Positions 1 through 8,739 of a stretch of 64,000 bases of DNA are shown in pieces (positions within the stretch are counted from its first letter, which is position 1; each line of letters opens with the position of its first letter). This DNA is from Streptococcus ictaluri 707-05. GTDB lineage: Bacteria; Bacillota; Bacilli; Lactobacillales; Streptococcaceae. The DNA is taken from the NCBI RefSeq assembly GCF_000188015.2, contig NZ_AEUX02000005.1, forward strand, positions 1-64,000, given 5' to 3'. Position numbers and translations under genes: made by a program. The notes below the pieces were generated by a model. It was not told the DNA's origin. It saw only the letters and a list, made by a program, of their open reading frames with translations, and did no database searches.

Positions 1-630
1 GAAGTGTCCCCTCTCCAAAAGCGATTTATCGTTATATCAAAGAGGGGGTATAGCTATTAACCAATCGATTTGCCTAAGATGGTTAGTATCAGAAAACGTT
101 CTAAGAAAGTCATGAAGACGAATAAGAAGACTTTAGGTAAATCTATCGAAGAACGTCCAGAATATATTAATGATCGTTCTGAATTTGGGCATTGGGAGAT
201 TGATTTGGTTCTCGGCAAGAAAACCAAAGGTGAAGCTGTTATGTTGACTTTGGTAGAGCGCCAGACACGCTATGCACTAGGAGTTAAGCTAGAAGACAAG
301 CAGTCCCAAACCATTAACCGTGCTGTCACGCATCTCATCAGTCAGTATCCTATTGCATCCATCACAGCGGATAATGGTTCTGAGTTTAGTTTACTCTCAA
401 ACTTAGAAGCTGTTGAAGTTTACTTTGCACATCCCTATTCTTCACATGAGAGAGGAAAAAACGAGAACTTCAATGGCCTCCTCAGAGAATATGTCCCTAA
501 AGGAGTCTCACTTAATCCACTAACCTCTGAAGAACTTGACAATTATATTACTGCCATCAATGAGCGCCCAAGACGACTTCTTCAATATCAATCCTCAAAA
601 TTCCTGTTTGAGCTATCCCGAACAGCTTAA
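1..630 (+). pseudogene. IS30-family transposase, partial and disrupted
   Basis: This encodes the C-terminal DDE domain of an IS30 transposase. Catalytic acidic residues are visible in the EID, TADNGSEF and HERGKNENFNG segments, and the end (FELSRTA) matches copy 2. Unlike copy 2, the codon for Trp before the first catalytic Asp is intact (GHWEID). Within positions 1-60 there are four single-base deletions and one insertion relative to copy 2, giving an in-frame TAA at 58-60. Only the stretch from about 70 can be read as a continuous frame. The catalytic domain is nearly whole, but the HTH part is outside the window or cut off, so I call it a pseudogene. Confidence 0.75.
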
Positions 631-681
631 CATCTGGAACTCTAGTTATCTATGAACTGGTTGCACTTGACTTGACAACTT
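1..681 (+). mobile_element. IS1239-like IS30-family element, right part (copy 1)
   Basis: The right-hand part of an IS30-family element is present; its left part lies outside the window. From about position 61 it matches the second copy (39050-40213) almost base for base, with three substitutions seen by eye. Both copies share the right end, whose terminal 20 bases are the inverted repeat partner of the left end of copy 2 (17 of 20 match). The shared sequence stops near 681, where this copy runs into yqeG upstream DNA. The element name is from memory; the IS30 family assignment comes from the transposase motifs. Confidence 0.85.
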
Positions 682-715
682 ACGGTTTTATTTTCCTCTT
701 AAGAATGACATGAAT

Positions 716-743
716 TTGAATGCTATTTGTCTTGAAATATGAT
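716..743 (+). promoter_or_regulatory. Promoter of the yqeG operon
   Basis: TTGAAT at 716-721 and TATGAT at 738-743 are separated by 16 bp, with the yqeG start codon 33 bp further on. The -35 box lies about 35 bp beyond the end of the IS element, so the element has not removed it. Both hexamers are close to the sigma-A consensus. Confidence 0.55.
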
Positions 744-776
744 AAAATAAGAGGTACTAACTATTTTGGAGATGTA

Positions 777-1304
777 ATGAGTATCGATGATTACAGGCCG
801 ACCTATACGGTAGAGGCTGTTTATGATTTAAGAGCAAATGATTTATTGCGAAATGGCATTTCAGCTGTTTTGGTTGATTTAGATAATACACTAATCGCTT
901 GGAATAACCCAGATGGAACTCCTGAGGTTCGTGCTTGGCTAGATGAAATGACAATTGCAGACATTAGTGTTGTCGTTGTTTCAAATAATAATCATGCACG
1001 TGTTGAGCGAGCTGTTTCTCGTTTTGGTGTTGATTTTATTAGTCGTGCGATGAAGCCATTTGCACATGGTATTAATAAGGCGATTGAACGCTATGGTTTT
1101 GATCGTGATGAAGTATTAATGGTTGGTGATCAGTTAATGACCGATATTAGAGCTAGTCACAGGGCAGGAATCAAATCTGTTTTGGTGAAACCATTGGTAA
1201 CTTCAGATGCTTGGAATACTAAAATCAACCGTTGGAGAGAACATCGGGTGTTATCAAAATTAGAAGAGAAATATGGTAAATTATCATATCAAAAAGGGAT
1301 TTAA
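777..1304 (+). CDS. yqeG: YqeG family HAD IIIA-type phosphatase
   Basis: A 175-residue HAD-superfamily phosphatase of the YqeG/GEP4 group. The nucleophile motif VDLDNT lies at residues 33-38 (D34 and D36), and the later VGDQLMTDI motif carries the metal-binding aspartates. Family members in Firmicutes sit beside the ribosome-assembly GTPase YqeH; the in vivo substrate is not settled. I start at ATG 777 rather than the in-frame ATG at 720, because TTTTGGAG precedes 777 at good spacing and the protein then has the usual length and N-terminus (MSIDDYRP). The stop codon shares its last base with the start of yqeH, so the two are translationally coupled. First gene of an operon reaching at least to yqeK. 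Confidence 0.93.
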   Translation: MSIDDYRPTYTVEAVYDLRANDLLRNGISAVLVDLDNTLIAWNNPDGTPEVRAWLDEMTIADISVVVVSNNNHARVERAVSRFGVDFISRAMKPFAHGINKAIERYGFDRDEVLMVGDQLMTDIRASHRAGIKSVLVKPLVTSDAWNTKINRWREHRVLSKLEEKYGKLSYQKGI

Positions 1305-2422
1305 TGGAAGAATTATTTTGTATTGGGTGTGGTATTCAGATTCAAACCTTGAGTAAAAGTGAGGTGGGATATACGCCCTTATCTGCTTTAGAAAAAGGGC
1401 TAGAGACTGGTGAGCTTTATTGTCAGCGATGCTTTAGATTACGTCACTATAATGATATTACAGATGTTAATATTACGGATGATGAATTTTTAACCTTATT
1501 ACATGAGGTTGGGGATAGTGACGCCTTAGTTTTAAATGTGATTGATATTTTTGATTTTAATGGTTCAGTCATTCCAGGTCTATCTCGTTTTGTTTCAGGC
1601 AATGATGTTTTATTGGTAGGAAATAAGAAAGATATTTTACCTAAGTCTGTTAAAGATGGTAAGCTAACACAATGGTTAACTGAAAGAGCTCATGAAGAAG
1701 GGTTTAGACCAGTAGATGTTTTATTAACAAGTGCTCAAAATAAATATGCCATCAAAGACTTGATGAAGCGTATTGATCAATTGCGAAAAGGTAGAGATGT
1801 TTATGTGGTTGGTGTTACCAATGTTGGTAAATCGACTTTAATTAATGCCATAATTCAAGAAATTACAGGTAATAAGGATCTGATTACGACTTCTCGTTTT
1901 CCAGGAACTACCCTTGATAAAATTGAGATTCCTTTGGATGATGGTTCTTTTATTTTTGATACACCAGGAATTATTCATAGGCACCAGATGGCTCACTATT
2001 TATCAGCAAAAGATTTGAAATACGTCAGTCCTAAGAAGGAAATAAAACCTAAAACTTATCAGTTAAATCCCGAGCAAAGCCTTTTCTTAGGAGGACTTGG
2101 TCGTTTTGATTTTATTAATGGTGATCGACAAGGGTTCACAGCCTTCTTTGATAACAATTTATTACTGCATAGGACAAAACTAGAAGGTGCTTCTACTTTT
2201 TATGAGAAACATCTAGGCACTTTGCTGACTCCTCCAGGCAAAAAAGAAGTGGCAGATTTTCCAAAACTCGTGCGTCATGAATTCACTATTGATGATAAAA
2301 TGGATATTGTTTTTTCAGGCTTGGGTTGGATTAGAATTCAAGCCAATAAAGAGTCAAAAACAAGAGTTGCAGCATGGGCTCCAGAAGGGGTTGCCGTTTT
2401 AGTGCGTAAAGCATTAATTTAA
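1304..2422 (+). CDS. yqeH: Ribosome biogenesis GTPase YqeH
   Basis: A 372-residue circularly permuted GTPase required in Bacillus for 30S subunit assembly. The N-terminal treble-clef zinc finger shows CIGCG and CQRCF pairs. The G motifs then appear in permuted order: NKKD (G4) and TSAQ (G5) come before VGVTNVGKSTL (G1) and DTPG (G3). The C-terminal part is the RNA-binding region of the family. Length is normal. It overlaps the yqeG stop by one base and is followed after 19 bases by yhbY, another 50S/30S assembly factor, which fits a ribosome-maturation operon. Confidence 0.95.
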   Translation: MEELFCIGCGIQIQTLSKSEVGYTPLSALEKGLETGELYCQRCFRLRHYNDITDVNITDDEFLTLLHEVGDSDALVLNVIDIFDFNGSVIPGLSRFVSGNDVLLVGNKKDILPKSVKDGKLTQWLTERAHEEGFRPVDVLLTSAQNKYAIKDLMKRIDQLRKGRDVYVVGVTNVGKSTLINAIIQEITGNKDLITTSRFPGTTLDKIEIPLDDGSFIFDTPGIIHRHQMAHYLSAKDLKYVSPKKEIKPKTYQLNPEQSLFLGGLGRFDFINGDRQGFTAFFDNNLLLHRTKLEGASTFYEKHLGTLLTPPGKKEVADFPKLVRHEFTIDDKMDIVFSGLGWIRIQANKESKTRVAAWAPEGVAVLVRKALI

Positions 2423-2441
2423 AAGAAGAAAGAGATATGAG

Positions 2442-2750
2442 ATGTTAACAAGTAAACAAAGAGCTTTTTTAAAGTCGGAAGCTCATAGCTTAAAACCAAT
2501 TGTTCAAATTGGGAAAAATGGTCTGAATGATCAGATCAAAACCAGTATTCGTCATGCCTTGGATGCTAGAGAGTTGATCAAAGTAACCCTATTACAAAAT
2601 ACTGATGAAACTATTCATGAGGTTGCTGAGACACTAGAAGAAGAAATTGGATGTGATACGGTGTTAAAAATTGGACGCATTTTGATTTTATACAAAGTAT
2701 CTGCTAAGAAGGACAATCGTAAATTATCAGTAAAAGTAAAAGCTATTTAA
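2442..2750 (+). CDS. yhbY: YhbY-type ribosome assembly RNA-binding protein
   Basis: A 102-residue CRS1/YhbY (CRM) domain protein. It begins MLTSKQRAFLKSEAHSLKP and contains the conserved VQIGKNGL (GxxG) loop that binds rRNA. The E. coli homologue associates with pre-50S particles. The purine-rich stretch AAAGAAGAAAGAGA precedes the ATG. It lies between yqeH and nadD, the standard Firmicute order (yqeG-yqeH-aroE-yhbY-nadD-yqeK), here without aroE. About 100 bases of AT-rich DNA separate it from nadD; I see no convincing terminator there. Confidence 0.93.
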   Translation: MLTSKQRAFLKSEAHSLKPIVQIGKNGLNDQIKTSIRHALDARELIKVTLLQNTDETIHEVAETLEEEIGCDTVLKIGRILILYKVSAKKDNRKLSVKVKAI

Positions 2751-2854
2751 AGAACTTTTTGAAAAAGCTTTATTTATGGACTTTTACTTTTGAATTGACG
2801 AACAAATTGATCTTTTTAAAAGGCCTTTTAGGAGATCAATAATTTGGAGACGTT

Positions 2855-3487
2855 ATGGCATTAGAACTTTTGACCCCTTTTACAAAGGTTGAATTAGAAA
2901 CAAAAGAAAAAAAAACCGATAGAAAGCAAATTGGGATATTGGGTGGTAACTTTAACCCAGTTCACCATGCTCACTTGATTGTTGCTGATCAAGTTCGGCA
3001 ACAGCTAGGCTTGGATCAGGTCTTACTGATGCCTGAATATACACCGCCTCATGTTGATTTCAAGGAAACCATTGATGAAAATCATCGTTTAAAAATGCTT
3101 GAATTAGCTATTGATGGGACAGAGGGTTTAGCTATTGAAGAGATTGAGTTGAAGCGTAAAGGAATTAGCTATACTTATGATACGATGAAACTGTTAATCG
3201 AAGCTAACCCAGATGTGGACTATTATTTTATCATCGGTGCTGATATGGTTGACTATCTCCCCAAATGGTATCGTATTGATGAATTAGTCAATATGATCCA
3301 ATTTGTCGGGGTACAAAGGCCTAAATATAAGGTTGGTACCTCATACCCATTAATTTGGGTAGATGTGCCTTTGATGGATATTTCTTCTAGTATGATTAGA
3401 GATTTTATCAAAAAAAAGAGACAACCTCATTATTTATTACCTGAATCAGTTTTAAGCTATATTAGACAAGAAGGTCTTTATCGATGA
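2855..3487 (+). CDS. nadD: Nicotinate-nucleotide adenylyltransferase
   Basis: A 210-residue NadD that adenylates nicotinate mononucleotide to deamido-NAD in NAD synthesis. The nucleotidyltransferase signature is [12 protein letters not shown] near residues 29-40, and the second ATP-binding motif ISSSMIR lies near the C-terminus. The first 20 or so residues, rich in charged residues and lysine (KEKKTDRK), form a short extension before the Rossmann core, as in other streptococci. TTTGGAG lies seven bases before the ATG. It overlaps yqeK by four bases (ATGA), indicating coupled translation. Confidence 0.95.
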   Translation: MALELLTPFTKVELETKEKKTDRKQIGILGGNFNPVHHAHLIVADQVRQQLGLDQVLLMPEYTPPHVDFKETIDENHRLKMLELAIDGTEGLAIEEIELKRKGISYTYDTMKLLIEANPDVDYYFIIGADMVDYLPKWYRIDELVNMIQFVGVQRPKYKVGTSYPLIWVDVPLMDISSSMIRDFIKKKRQPHYLLPESVLSYIRQEGLYR

Positions 3488-4083
3488 ACTATCAAAACTA
3501 TCTGTCATTGTCTCGTGAGCAACTCTTGGAAAGCATTTCAGCTCAAATGAGCCAGAAACGGTTTCAGCATGTTTTAGGTGTTGAAAAAGCAGCTATTGCT
3601 TTAGCAGAATTATATGGGTATGATAAGACTAAAGCTAGTTTAGCAGCTCTTTTGCATGATTATGCTAAGGAATGTTCAGATCAGGTCTTTTTAGATCTTA
3701 TTGATAAATATCATTTGAATCCAGATCTAAAACATTGGAACAATAATGTCTGGCATGGTATGGTTGGTATTTACAAAATTCAAGAAGATTTTGGTATTGT
3801 CAATCAAGATATTTTAAGAGCTATCCAAATTCATACAGTTGGGTCTGCTCAGATGAGTTTATTAGATAAAATTTTATATGTTGCGGATTACATTGAAGAG
3901 GGGAGACAGTTTCCTTTGGTGGAAGAGGCTAGACAAATCGCTAAAAGCGATCTTAATAAAGCAGTAGCTTTTGAGACTGTAAATACTCTTGCTTTCTTAG
4001 CTAGAAAAGCCCAGCCAATTTACCCACAAACTTTAGAAACCTATAATGCTTTTTGCCGCTACATGCAAGATGAGGAAGAATAG
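3484..4083 (+). CDS. yqeK: HD-domain diadenosine tetraphosphate hydrolase YqeK
   Basis: A 199-residue HD-superfamily protein. The metal-binding HD pair is in [10 protein letters not shown], with further histidines in WHGMVG and QIHTVGS. YqeK enzymes of Firmicutes and streptococci cleave Ap4A symmetrically to ADP, which removes a stress alarmone. Gene order nadD-yqeK with a four-base overlap is conserved. The gene ends just before the disrupted cysteine hydrolase (stop 4081-4083, next ATG at 4084). Confidence 0.93.
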   Translation: MNYQNYLSLSREQLLESISAQMSQKRFQHVLGVEKAAIALAELYGYDKTKASLAALLHDYAKECSDQVFLDLIDKYHLNPDLKHWNNNVWHGMVGIYKIQEDFGIVNQDILRAIQIHTVGSAQMSLLDKILYVADYIEEGRQFPLVEEARQIAKSDLNKAVAFETVNTLAFLARKAQPIYPQTLETYNAFCRYMQDEEE

Positions 4084-4596
4084 ATGAGAACAGCTTAGGT
4101 GATGATTGATGTTCAAAATGGATTGGTTAATTCACAACCCTATCTAATTGATAACTGTCTGGCCTTATGGCAAGAAGCTATAGGGACGGCACGCCAAAAA
4201 TCAATAGAAGTTATTTATATTCGTCATCACGACGAGGAGTTACCTTTAAATAGTAAAGAATGGGAAATTCCTGCTAATCTGTCACCACTTGATGGGGAAC
4301 GTATTTTTGAGAAAAGATTTAATTCAATCTTTAAAGAAACAGACTTACATTGCTATCTTAAAGAAAAAGGGATTAAAAAGCTCTGTTTAATGGGAATGCT
4401 TACCAATTATTGTATGGATACTTCCATCAAAGTGGCATTTGAGCTTGGTTATGAGGTTTTTGTTTTAGAAAATGGTACGACAACCTTTGATGATGACAAT
4501 ATCCCAGCATCTTTATTAGTGGATTACCATGAAAGAATTTGGGCAGATCGATTTGCCCAAGTAGATGACTTAGAAATGATGTTACAAGAGGAGTAG
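4084..4596 (+). pseudogene. Isochorismatase-like cysteine hydrolase with early nonsense codon
   Basis: This would encode a nicotinamidase/isochorismatase-type cysteine hydrolase of about 170 residues. The natural start is ATG 4084, three bases after the yqeK stop and preceded by GAGGAAGAA. Codon 5, however, is TAG (4096-4098), giving MRTA-stop. The next codon is GTG at 4099, followed by ATG 4102, and the rest is intact: the catalytic Asp in MIDVQNG, Lys in FEKRFNS and Cys in LTNYCMD. Either the gene is dead or it is rescued by reinitiation at GTG 4099 / ATG 4102, losing part of the first beta strand. No strong ribosome-binding site precedes those codons. rsfS follows at once, so polarity is also possible. 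Confidence 0.8.
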
Positions 4597-4597
4597 A

Positions 4598-4951
4598 ATG
4601 AAAAAAGAAGAACTTTTAGAAATTGTGGTTAAAGCTGCTGATGAGAAGCGTGCTGAGGATATTTTAGCACTTGACTTGGAAGGCTTAACTAGCTTAACCG
4701 ATTATTTTGTCATTGCTAGCGCTAGTAATAGCCGTCAATTAGAAGCTATTGCGGATAATATTCGTGAGAAAGTGAAAGCTGCAGGAAATGATGCTAGTCA
4801 CATCGAAGGTGATAGCAAGGCTGGTTGGATTTTGCTTGACTTGAATGACTTGGTTGTTCATCTTTTCTCAGAAGATGAGCGCCACCATTATAATCTTGAA
4901 AAATTGTGGCATGAAGCTCCGGTTGTAGACCTTGATAGTTTCTTGGCTTAA
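4598..4951 (+). CDS. rsfS: Ribosome silencing factor RsfS
   Basis: A 117-residue RsfS/Iojap protein that binds ribosomal protein uL14 on the 50S subunit and blocks subunit joining when nutrients are short. The family core is visible in [23 protein letters not shown]-type sequence and [21 protein letters not shown] lies directly before the ATG. It starts two bases after the end of the cysteine hydrolase, in the usual operon position after yqeK. A probable terminator follows at 4964. Confidence 0.95.
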   Translation: MKKEELLEIVVKAADEKRAEDILALDLEGLTSLTDYFVIASASNSRQLEAIADNIREKVKAAGNDASHIEGDSKAGWILLDLNDLVVHLFSEDERHHYNLEKLWHEAPVVDLDSFLA

Positions 4952-4963
4952 TAAATAGTAGGG

Positions 4964-4988
4964 ACCTTGTCAGTTTGGCAGGGTTTTT
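4964..4988 (+). terminator. Probable intrinsic terminator after rsfS
   Basis: A nine-base-pair stem (ACCTTGTCA with TGGCAGGGT, two G-U pairs) closes a three-base loop and runs into five T residues. It sits between rsfS and the next methyltransferase, so downstream genes may be read by partial readthrough or their own promoter. Confidence 0.55.
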
Positions 4989-5000
4989 GAGGATAGGAAT

Positions 5001-5744
5001 ATGCAAAAAAATTATGAAAAGTTTACGTCTATTTATGACGCCGTAATGGATGATAGTCTCTATGATAAATGGACCGATTTTTCATTGAGACATTTACCTA
5101 AAAAGAAAGGCGCTAACCGTTTGTTAGAGTTAGCTTGTGGTACTGGGATACAGTCTCTTCGCTTTGCACAGGCTGGATTTGATGTGACAGGGCTTGACCT
5201 TAGTCAGGAAATGCTTGATATTGCTCAAAAGCGTGCCAAATCAGCTCACAAAGCTATTCATTTTATTCAAGGTAATATGTTGGACTTGTCAGATTCAGGG
5301 ACATATGATTTTGTTACTTGCTACTCGGACTCCATTTGTTACATGCAAGATGAAGTGGAAGTAGGTGATGTTTTTAAGGAAGTCTATCAATGCCTTAATG
5401 ATGACGGGGTCTTTATCTTTGACGTTCATTCGACTTATCAAATTGATGAGGTGTTTCCTGGTTTTTCTTATCATGAAAATGCAGATGATTTTGCTATGGT
5501 TTGGGATAGTTATGAAGATGAGGCGCCGCATTCGATTGTTCATGAATTGACCTTCTTTATCCAAGAAAATAACGGATCTTTTTCACGATTTGATGAGGTT
5601 CATGAAGAACGGACTTATGAGATCTTGACCTACGATATCTTATTAGAGCAAGCTGGATTTAAATCTTTTAACGTCTATGCGGATTTTGAGGATAAAGAGC
5701 CAAATAAAGAAAGCAAACGCTGGTTCTTTGTAGCGCAGAAATAG
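5001..5744 (+). CDS. Class I SAM-dependent methyltransferase
   Basis: A 247-residue methyltransferase with a Rossmann SAM-binding fold. Motif I is LELACGTGIQSLRFA (about residues 38-52), followed by GLDLSQEML (motif II) and an NMLDL segment (motif III). The substrate cannot be told from sequence. Conserved gene order in streptococci (rsfS, this gene, tmcAL) suggests a translation-related role, but that is inference. GGATAGG precedes the ATG, and ten bases separate its stop from tmcAL. Confidence 0.88.
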   Translation: MQKNYEKFTSIYDAVMDDSLYDKWTDFSLRHLPKKKGANRLLELACGTGIQSLRFAQAGFDVTGLDLSQEMLDIAQKRAKSAHKAIHFIQGNMLDLSDSGTYDFVTCYSDSICYMQDEVEVGDVFKEVYQCLNDDGVFIFDVHSTYQIDEVFPGFSYHENADDFAMVWDSYEDEAPHSIVHELTFFIQENNGSFSRFDEVHEERTYEILTYDILLEQAGFKSFNVYADFEDKEPNKESKRWFFVAQK

Positions 5745-5753
5745 GAACTTTCT

Positions 5754-6869
5754 ATGACTATAACTGGAATCATCGCCGAATTCAATCCCTTTCACAACGG
5801 GCATAAGTACCTCTTAGAGCAAGCAAAAGGTCTCAAAATCATTGCTATGTCAGGCAACTTTATGCAGCGTGGTGAGCCTGCTATTGTTGATAAGTGGACA
5901 CGTGCGCAAATGGCGCTACAAAATGGAGCTGACCTAGTGGTTGAGCTTCCTTTTCTGGTTGCCGTTCAGTCGGCTGATTACTTTGCTCAAGGTGCGATTG
6001 ACCTTCTAGCCGAGTTAGGTGTGGATAACCTGACCTTTGGCACAGAGTCTGTTCTCGATTATAACCAGATTGGGGACATCTATGTGGAAAAGTTCCAGGA
6101 AATGACAACTTTTTTGGAAAACCAGCCCACTCATCTCTCTTATCCGCAGAAGACACAGGCCATGTGGGAACATTTTACAGGCATCCAGTTCTCAGGCGAC
6201 ACCCCTAATCATATTCTGGGGCTTGCCTATACTAAGGCCGCAAGGAAAAATGGCATCCGCTTAAATCCTATTCAACGTCAGGGGGCAGGCTATCATTCCA
6301 AAGAAAAAGAGGTCGCTGCATACGCCTCGGCAACAAGTATCCGACAGCACAAGGCCGACAAGGACTTCGTGAATGCATTTATGCCTAACGCAGAGCTACT
6401 TTTGGATAGTCCGCAAGTTTCGTGGGACAACTATTTCACCTTGCTTAAATATCAGATCCAAACGCATGCTGATTTAACCCAAATTTACCAAGTCAACGAG
6501 GAGTTAGCCAACCGTATCACCACAAACATCCGACATGTGAACACTGTGGAAGAATTGGTGGATAAGGTGGCCACAAAACGCTATACCAAAGCACGTGTGC
6601 GACGTCTTTTGACCTATATTCTAGTCAATGCTGTGGAAAAACCACTGCCTCAATCCATTCATGTCTTAGGTTTTACACAAAAAGGGCGACAACATTTGAA
6701 ATTTTTAAAGAAATCTGTGGATATCATAACGCGAATTGGTGCAGAGCCTTGGGATGTAGTGACCCAGCAGGCAGATGCCGTTTATCAAATGGGGGATGGG
6801 GACATCAAAGAACAAAGCTTCGGAAGACGACCACTTATTTTTGAAGATGATGGCAATTTATCTGATTAA
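5754..6869 (+). CDS. tmcAL: tRNA(Met) cytidine acetate ligase TmcAL (YlbM)
   Basis: A 371-residue homologue of B. subtilis TmcAL. That enzyme uses acetate and ATP to form N4-acetylcytidine at the wobble position of elongator tRNA-Met. The nucleotidyltransferase-like N-terminus [17 protein letters not shown] (residues 4-20) carries the HxGH-like ATP motif, and [12 protein letters not shown] and [10 protein letters not shown] follow. By eye the gene uses more C and G at third positions than its neighbours, which may reflect recombination. It ends 53 bases before the divergent-looking MerR promoter but is on the same strand. Confidence 0.93.
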   Translation: MTITGIIAEFNPFHNGHKYLLEQAKGLKIIAMSGNFMQRGEPAIVDKWTRAQMALQNGADLVVELPFLVAVQSADYFAQGAIDLLAELGVDNLTFGTESVLDYNQIGDIYVEKFQEMTTFLENQPTHLSYPQKTQAMWEHFTGIQFSGDTPNHILGLAYTKAARKNGIRLNPIQRQGAGYHSKEKEVAAYASATSIRQHKADKDFVNAFMPNAELLLDSPQVSWDNYFTLLKYQIQTHADLTQIYQVNEELANRITTNIRHVNTVEELVDKVATKRYTKARVRRLLTYILVNAVEKPLPQSIHVLGFTQKGRQHLKFLKKSVDIITRIGAEPWDVVTQQADAVYQMGDGDIKEQSFGRRPLIFEDDGNLSD

Positions 6870-6873
6870 CCCC

Positions 6874-6904
6874 TTGACCCTCACGCCACGTGATAGCTTA
6901 TACT
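6874..6904 (+). promoter_or_regulatory. MerR-type promoter with 19-bp spacer and internal operator
   Basis: TTGACC (6874-6879) and TATACT (6899-6904) are separated by 19 bp. MerR regulators act on such overlong spacers by twisting the DNA. The spacer holds a perfect inverted repeat, TCACG-CCA-CGTGA (6881-6893). It lies directly before a merR-type gene, so autoregulation is the simple reading. The predicted transcript start is close to the ribosome-binding site, giving a leader of only about 12 nt. Confidence 0.75.
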
Positions 6905-6922
6905 GATAGTAGAGAGGTAACC

Positions 6923-7648
6923 ATGAAGACCGTTAAAGACATGAGTATTATCACAGGCATCAGCGTGCGCACGCTTCACTATTATGATGAAATTGGCCTA
7001 TTGTCTCCAGCCTTGTTAGGAGAAAATGGCTATCGCTTTTATGATGATGACAGTCTGGTGAGACTGCAAGAAATTCTCCTCTTTCGAGAATTAGAGTTTC
7101 CTCTCAAAACAATAAAAGAAATCATGGATAGCCCAAGCTATGACCGAAATCAAGCTCTTTCTGATCAAATCAAGTGGTTAGAACTCAAAAAAGTGCACTT
7201 GGAGAAAGTGATTAGCCAGGCAAAGGCCATGCAAGGAGGATTAGATATGACAGATTTTACCGCCTATAATCAAACAGAATTAGAAGCATTTCAAAAGGAA
7301 GCTAAAGAACGTTGGGGAGAGACTTCAGGCTATCGCGAATTTGAAAGCAAATACAGCGCCAGCCATTTTTCAAAAGTCCAAGAGGATATGGGGAACATCA
7401 TGGCAGTATTTGGAAAATGGAAAGACTTGGACGTCTCAGATGAAAAAGTTCAAAGGCAAGTCAAAGTTTTACAAGATTATATCACTAGAAATTGTTACAC
7501 CTGTACTGATGAGATATTGGCCGGTCTTGGTCAGCTTTATGTAGCTGATGAGCGTTTTACCTCTTATATCGATAGCGTGGGTGGAAATGGGACAGCTCAT
7601 TTTATTAATGAAGCCATCAAAGTAGCTTGTAATATTAAGGCAGATTAA
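6923..7648 (+). CDS. MerR-family regulator with TipAS-like effector domain
   Basis: A 241-residue transcription factor. The N-terminal winged helix reads MSIITGISVRTLHYYDEIGLLSP and is followed by the RFYDDDSLVRLQEI wing region typical of MerR. After a coiled-coil linker (about residues 75-120) there is a C-terminal TipAS-type helical domain (about 130-241), the domain that traps drugs in TipA-L. I start at ATG 6923 behind AGAGAGG rather than at GTG 6890, which lies inside the promoter. Its own promoter has the diagnostic 19-bp spacer. No efflux pump follows, so the regulated target may be itself or lie elsewhere. Confidence 0.9.
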   Translation: MKTVKDMSIITGISVRTLHYYDEIGLLSPALLGENGYRFYDDDSLVRLQEILLFRELEFPLKTIKEIMDSPSYDRNQALSDQIKWLELKKVHLEKVISQAKAMQGGLDMTDFTAYNQTELEAFQKEAKERWGETSGYREFESKYSASHFSKVQEDMGNIMAVFGKWKDLDVSDEKVQRQVKVLQDYITRNCYTCTDEILAGLGQLYVADERFTSYIDSVGGNGTAHFINEAIKVACNIKAD

Positions 7649-7874
7649 TAAAATGTACTCTCTAGAGCCATCTTTTTAATTTCCTCAAAAAGTTGTCGAG
7701 CAAATACTGTCTAAAAAGAGCTATGACAAAGCAGTCTGTCACTTACCGTTTAATCCGTGATGTGATTAGCAATTTACTATCTTTTTTCAAAGTGTTATAA
7801 TAATAAAGTTAAAGTAAAATGTCGCTTATCTTTTGAGGTGCGCAATCAAAATTCAGATATAAGAGGAGAATCCA
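7649..7874 (+). promoter_or_regulatory. Intergenic region with the promoter of the YebC-family gene
   Basis: This 226-base gap holds TTTACT (7773-7778) and TATAAT (7796-7801) with a 17-bp spacer, followed by a leader of about 65 bases and AAGAGGAGA before the next ATG. I see no open reading frame of credible size and no clear terminator for the MerR gene. Confidence 0.6.
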
Positions 7875-8591
7875 ATGGGTCGTAAATGGGCTAATATTGT
7901 AGCTAAGAAAACTGCTAAAGATGGGGCTACTTCAAAAGTCTATGCTAAATTTGGTGTAGAAATCTATGTTGCTGCTAAACAAGGGGATCCAGATCCTGAA
8001 ACCAACTCTGCCCTTAAGTTTGTCATTGACCGTGCTAAACAAGCGCAAGTTCCAAAACATGTTATTGATAAAGCTATTGATAAAGCTAAAGGAAATACTG
8101 ATGAGACTTTCGTTGAAGGTCGTTATGAAGGTTTTGGACCGAATGGTTCAATGATTATCGTTGATACCTTGACGTCAAACGTTAACCGTACAGCTGCTAA
8201 CGTCCGTACTGCTTATGGTAAAAATGGTGGTAATATGGGAGCATCAGGCTCAGTCTCTTACATGTTTGATAAAAAAGGTGTTATTGTTTTTGCTGGTGAT
8301 GATGCTGATAGTATCTTTGAATTGTTATTAGATGCTGATGTTGAAGTTGATGACGTTGAAGCAGAAGAAGGCACAGTAACGGTTTATACGGCACCAACAG
8401 ATCTTCATAAGGCTATTTTAGCCCTTCGTGAATCAGGTATTTCTGAATTCCAAGTGACAGAACTTGAAATGATTCCACAATCTGAAGTAACACTTGAAGG
8501 TGATGATTTAGAAACCTTTGAAAAATTGGTAGATGCCTTAGAATCAGATGATGATGTGCAAAAAGTTTATCATAATGTTGCTGATTTTTAA
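7875..8591 (+). CDS. YebC/PmpR-family protein (translation or transcription factor)
   Basis: A 238-residue YebC/TACO1-family protein beginning [17 protein letters not shown], the invariant family start. It shows the [10 protein letters not shown] and [11 protein letters not shown] segments and an acidic C-terminal domain. Members were described as DNA-binding regulators (PmpR, YebC). More recent work assigns bacterial and mitochondrial YebC/TACO1 proteins to relief of ribosome stalling, and YeeI/YebC2-type paralogues occur in Firmicutes. Monocistronic: it has its own promoter at 7773-7801 and a terminator at 8611. Confidence 0.92.
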   Translation: MGRKWANIVAKKTAKDGATSKVYAKFGVEIYVAAKQGDPDPETNSALKFVIDRAKQAQVPKHVIDKAIDKAKGNTDETFVEGRYEGFGPNGSMIIVDTLTSNVNRTAANVRTAYGKNGGNMGASGSVSYMFDKKGVIVFAGDDADSIFELLLDADVEVDDVEAEEGTVTVYTAPTDLHKAILALRESGISEFQVTELEMIPQSEVTLEGDDLETFEKLVDALESDDDVQKVYHNVADF

Positions 8592-8610
8592 GATGTCTCA
8601 TATGACGATA

Positions 8611-8639
8611 AAAGAGTTGACGTGAGTCAGCTCTTTTTT
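8611..8639 (+). terminator. Intrinsic terminator of the YebC-family gene
   Basis: AAGAGTTGAC and GTCAGCTCTT form a ten-pair stem with one G-U pair and a four-base loop, followed by six T residues. Confidence 0.8.
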
Positions 8640-8739
8640 GTGATAGCCAAATGATATCGCCTTGATAAGTTTTAAGGATTAGTGTCTTGACCTAAAAAGT
8701 GGTACACTAAAAGTAATTAAGGAAATGGAGGAAATCAGG

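Noticed and set aside
757-954. Open frame on the minus strand inside yqeG
   Set aside because: It lies wholly antisense to a conserved gene, has no ribosome-binding site and shows no protein-like pattern. The same holds for the many antisense or frame-shifted frames inside the other genes (for example 5295-5564, 12486-12812, 53659-54129).
7649-7770. Remnant gene after the MerR regulator
   Set aside because: Stop codons are frequent in all three forward frames and no conserved motif was visible.
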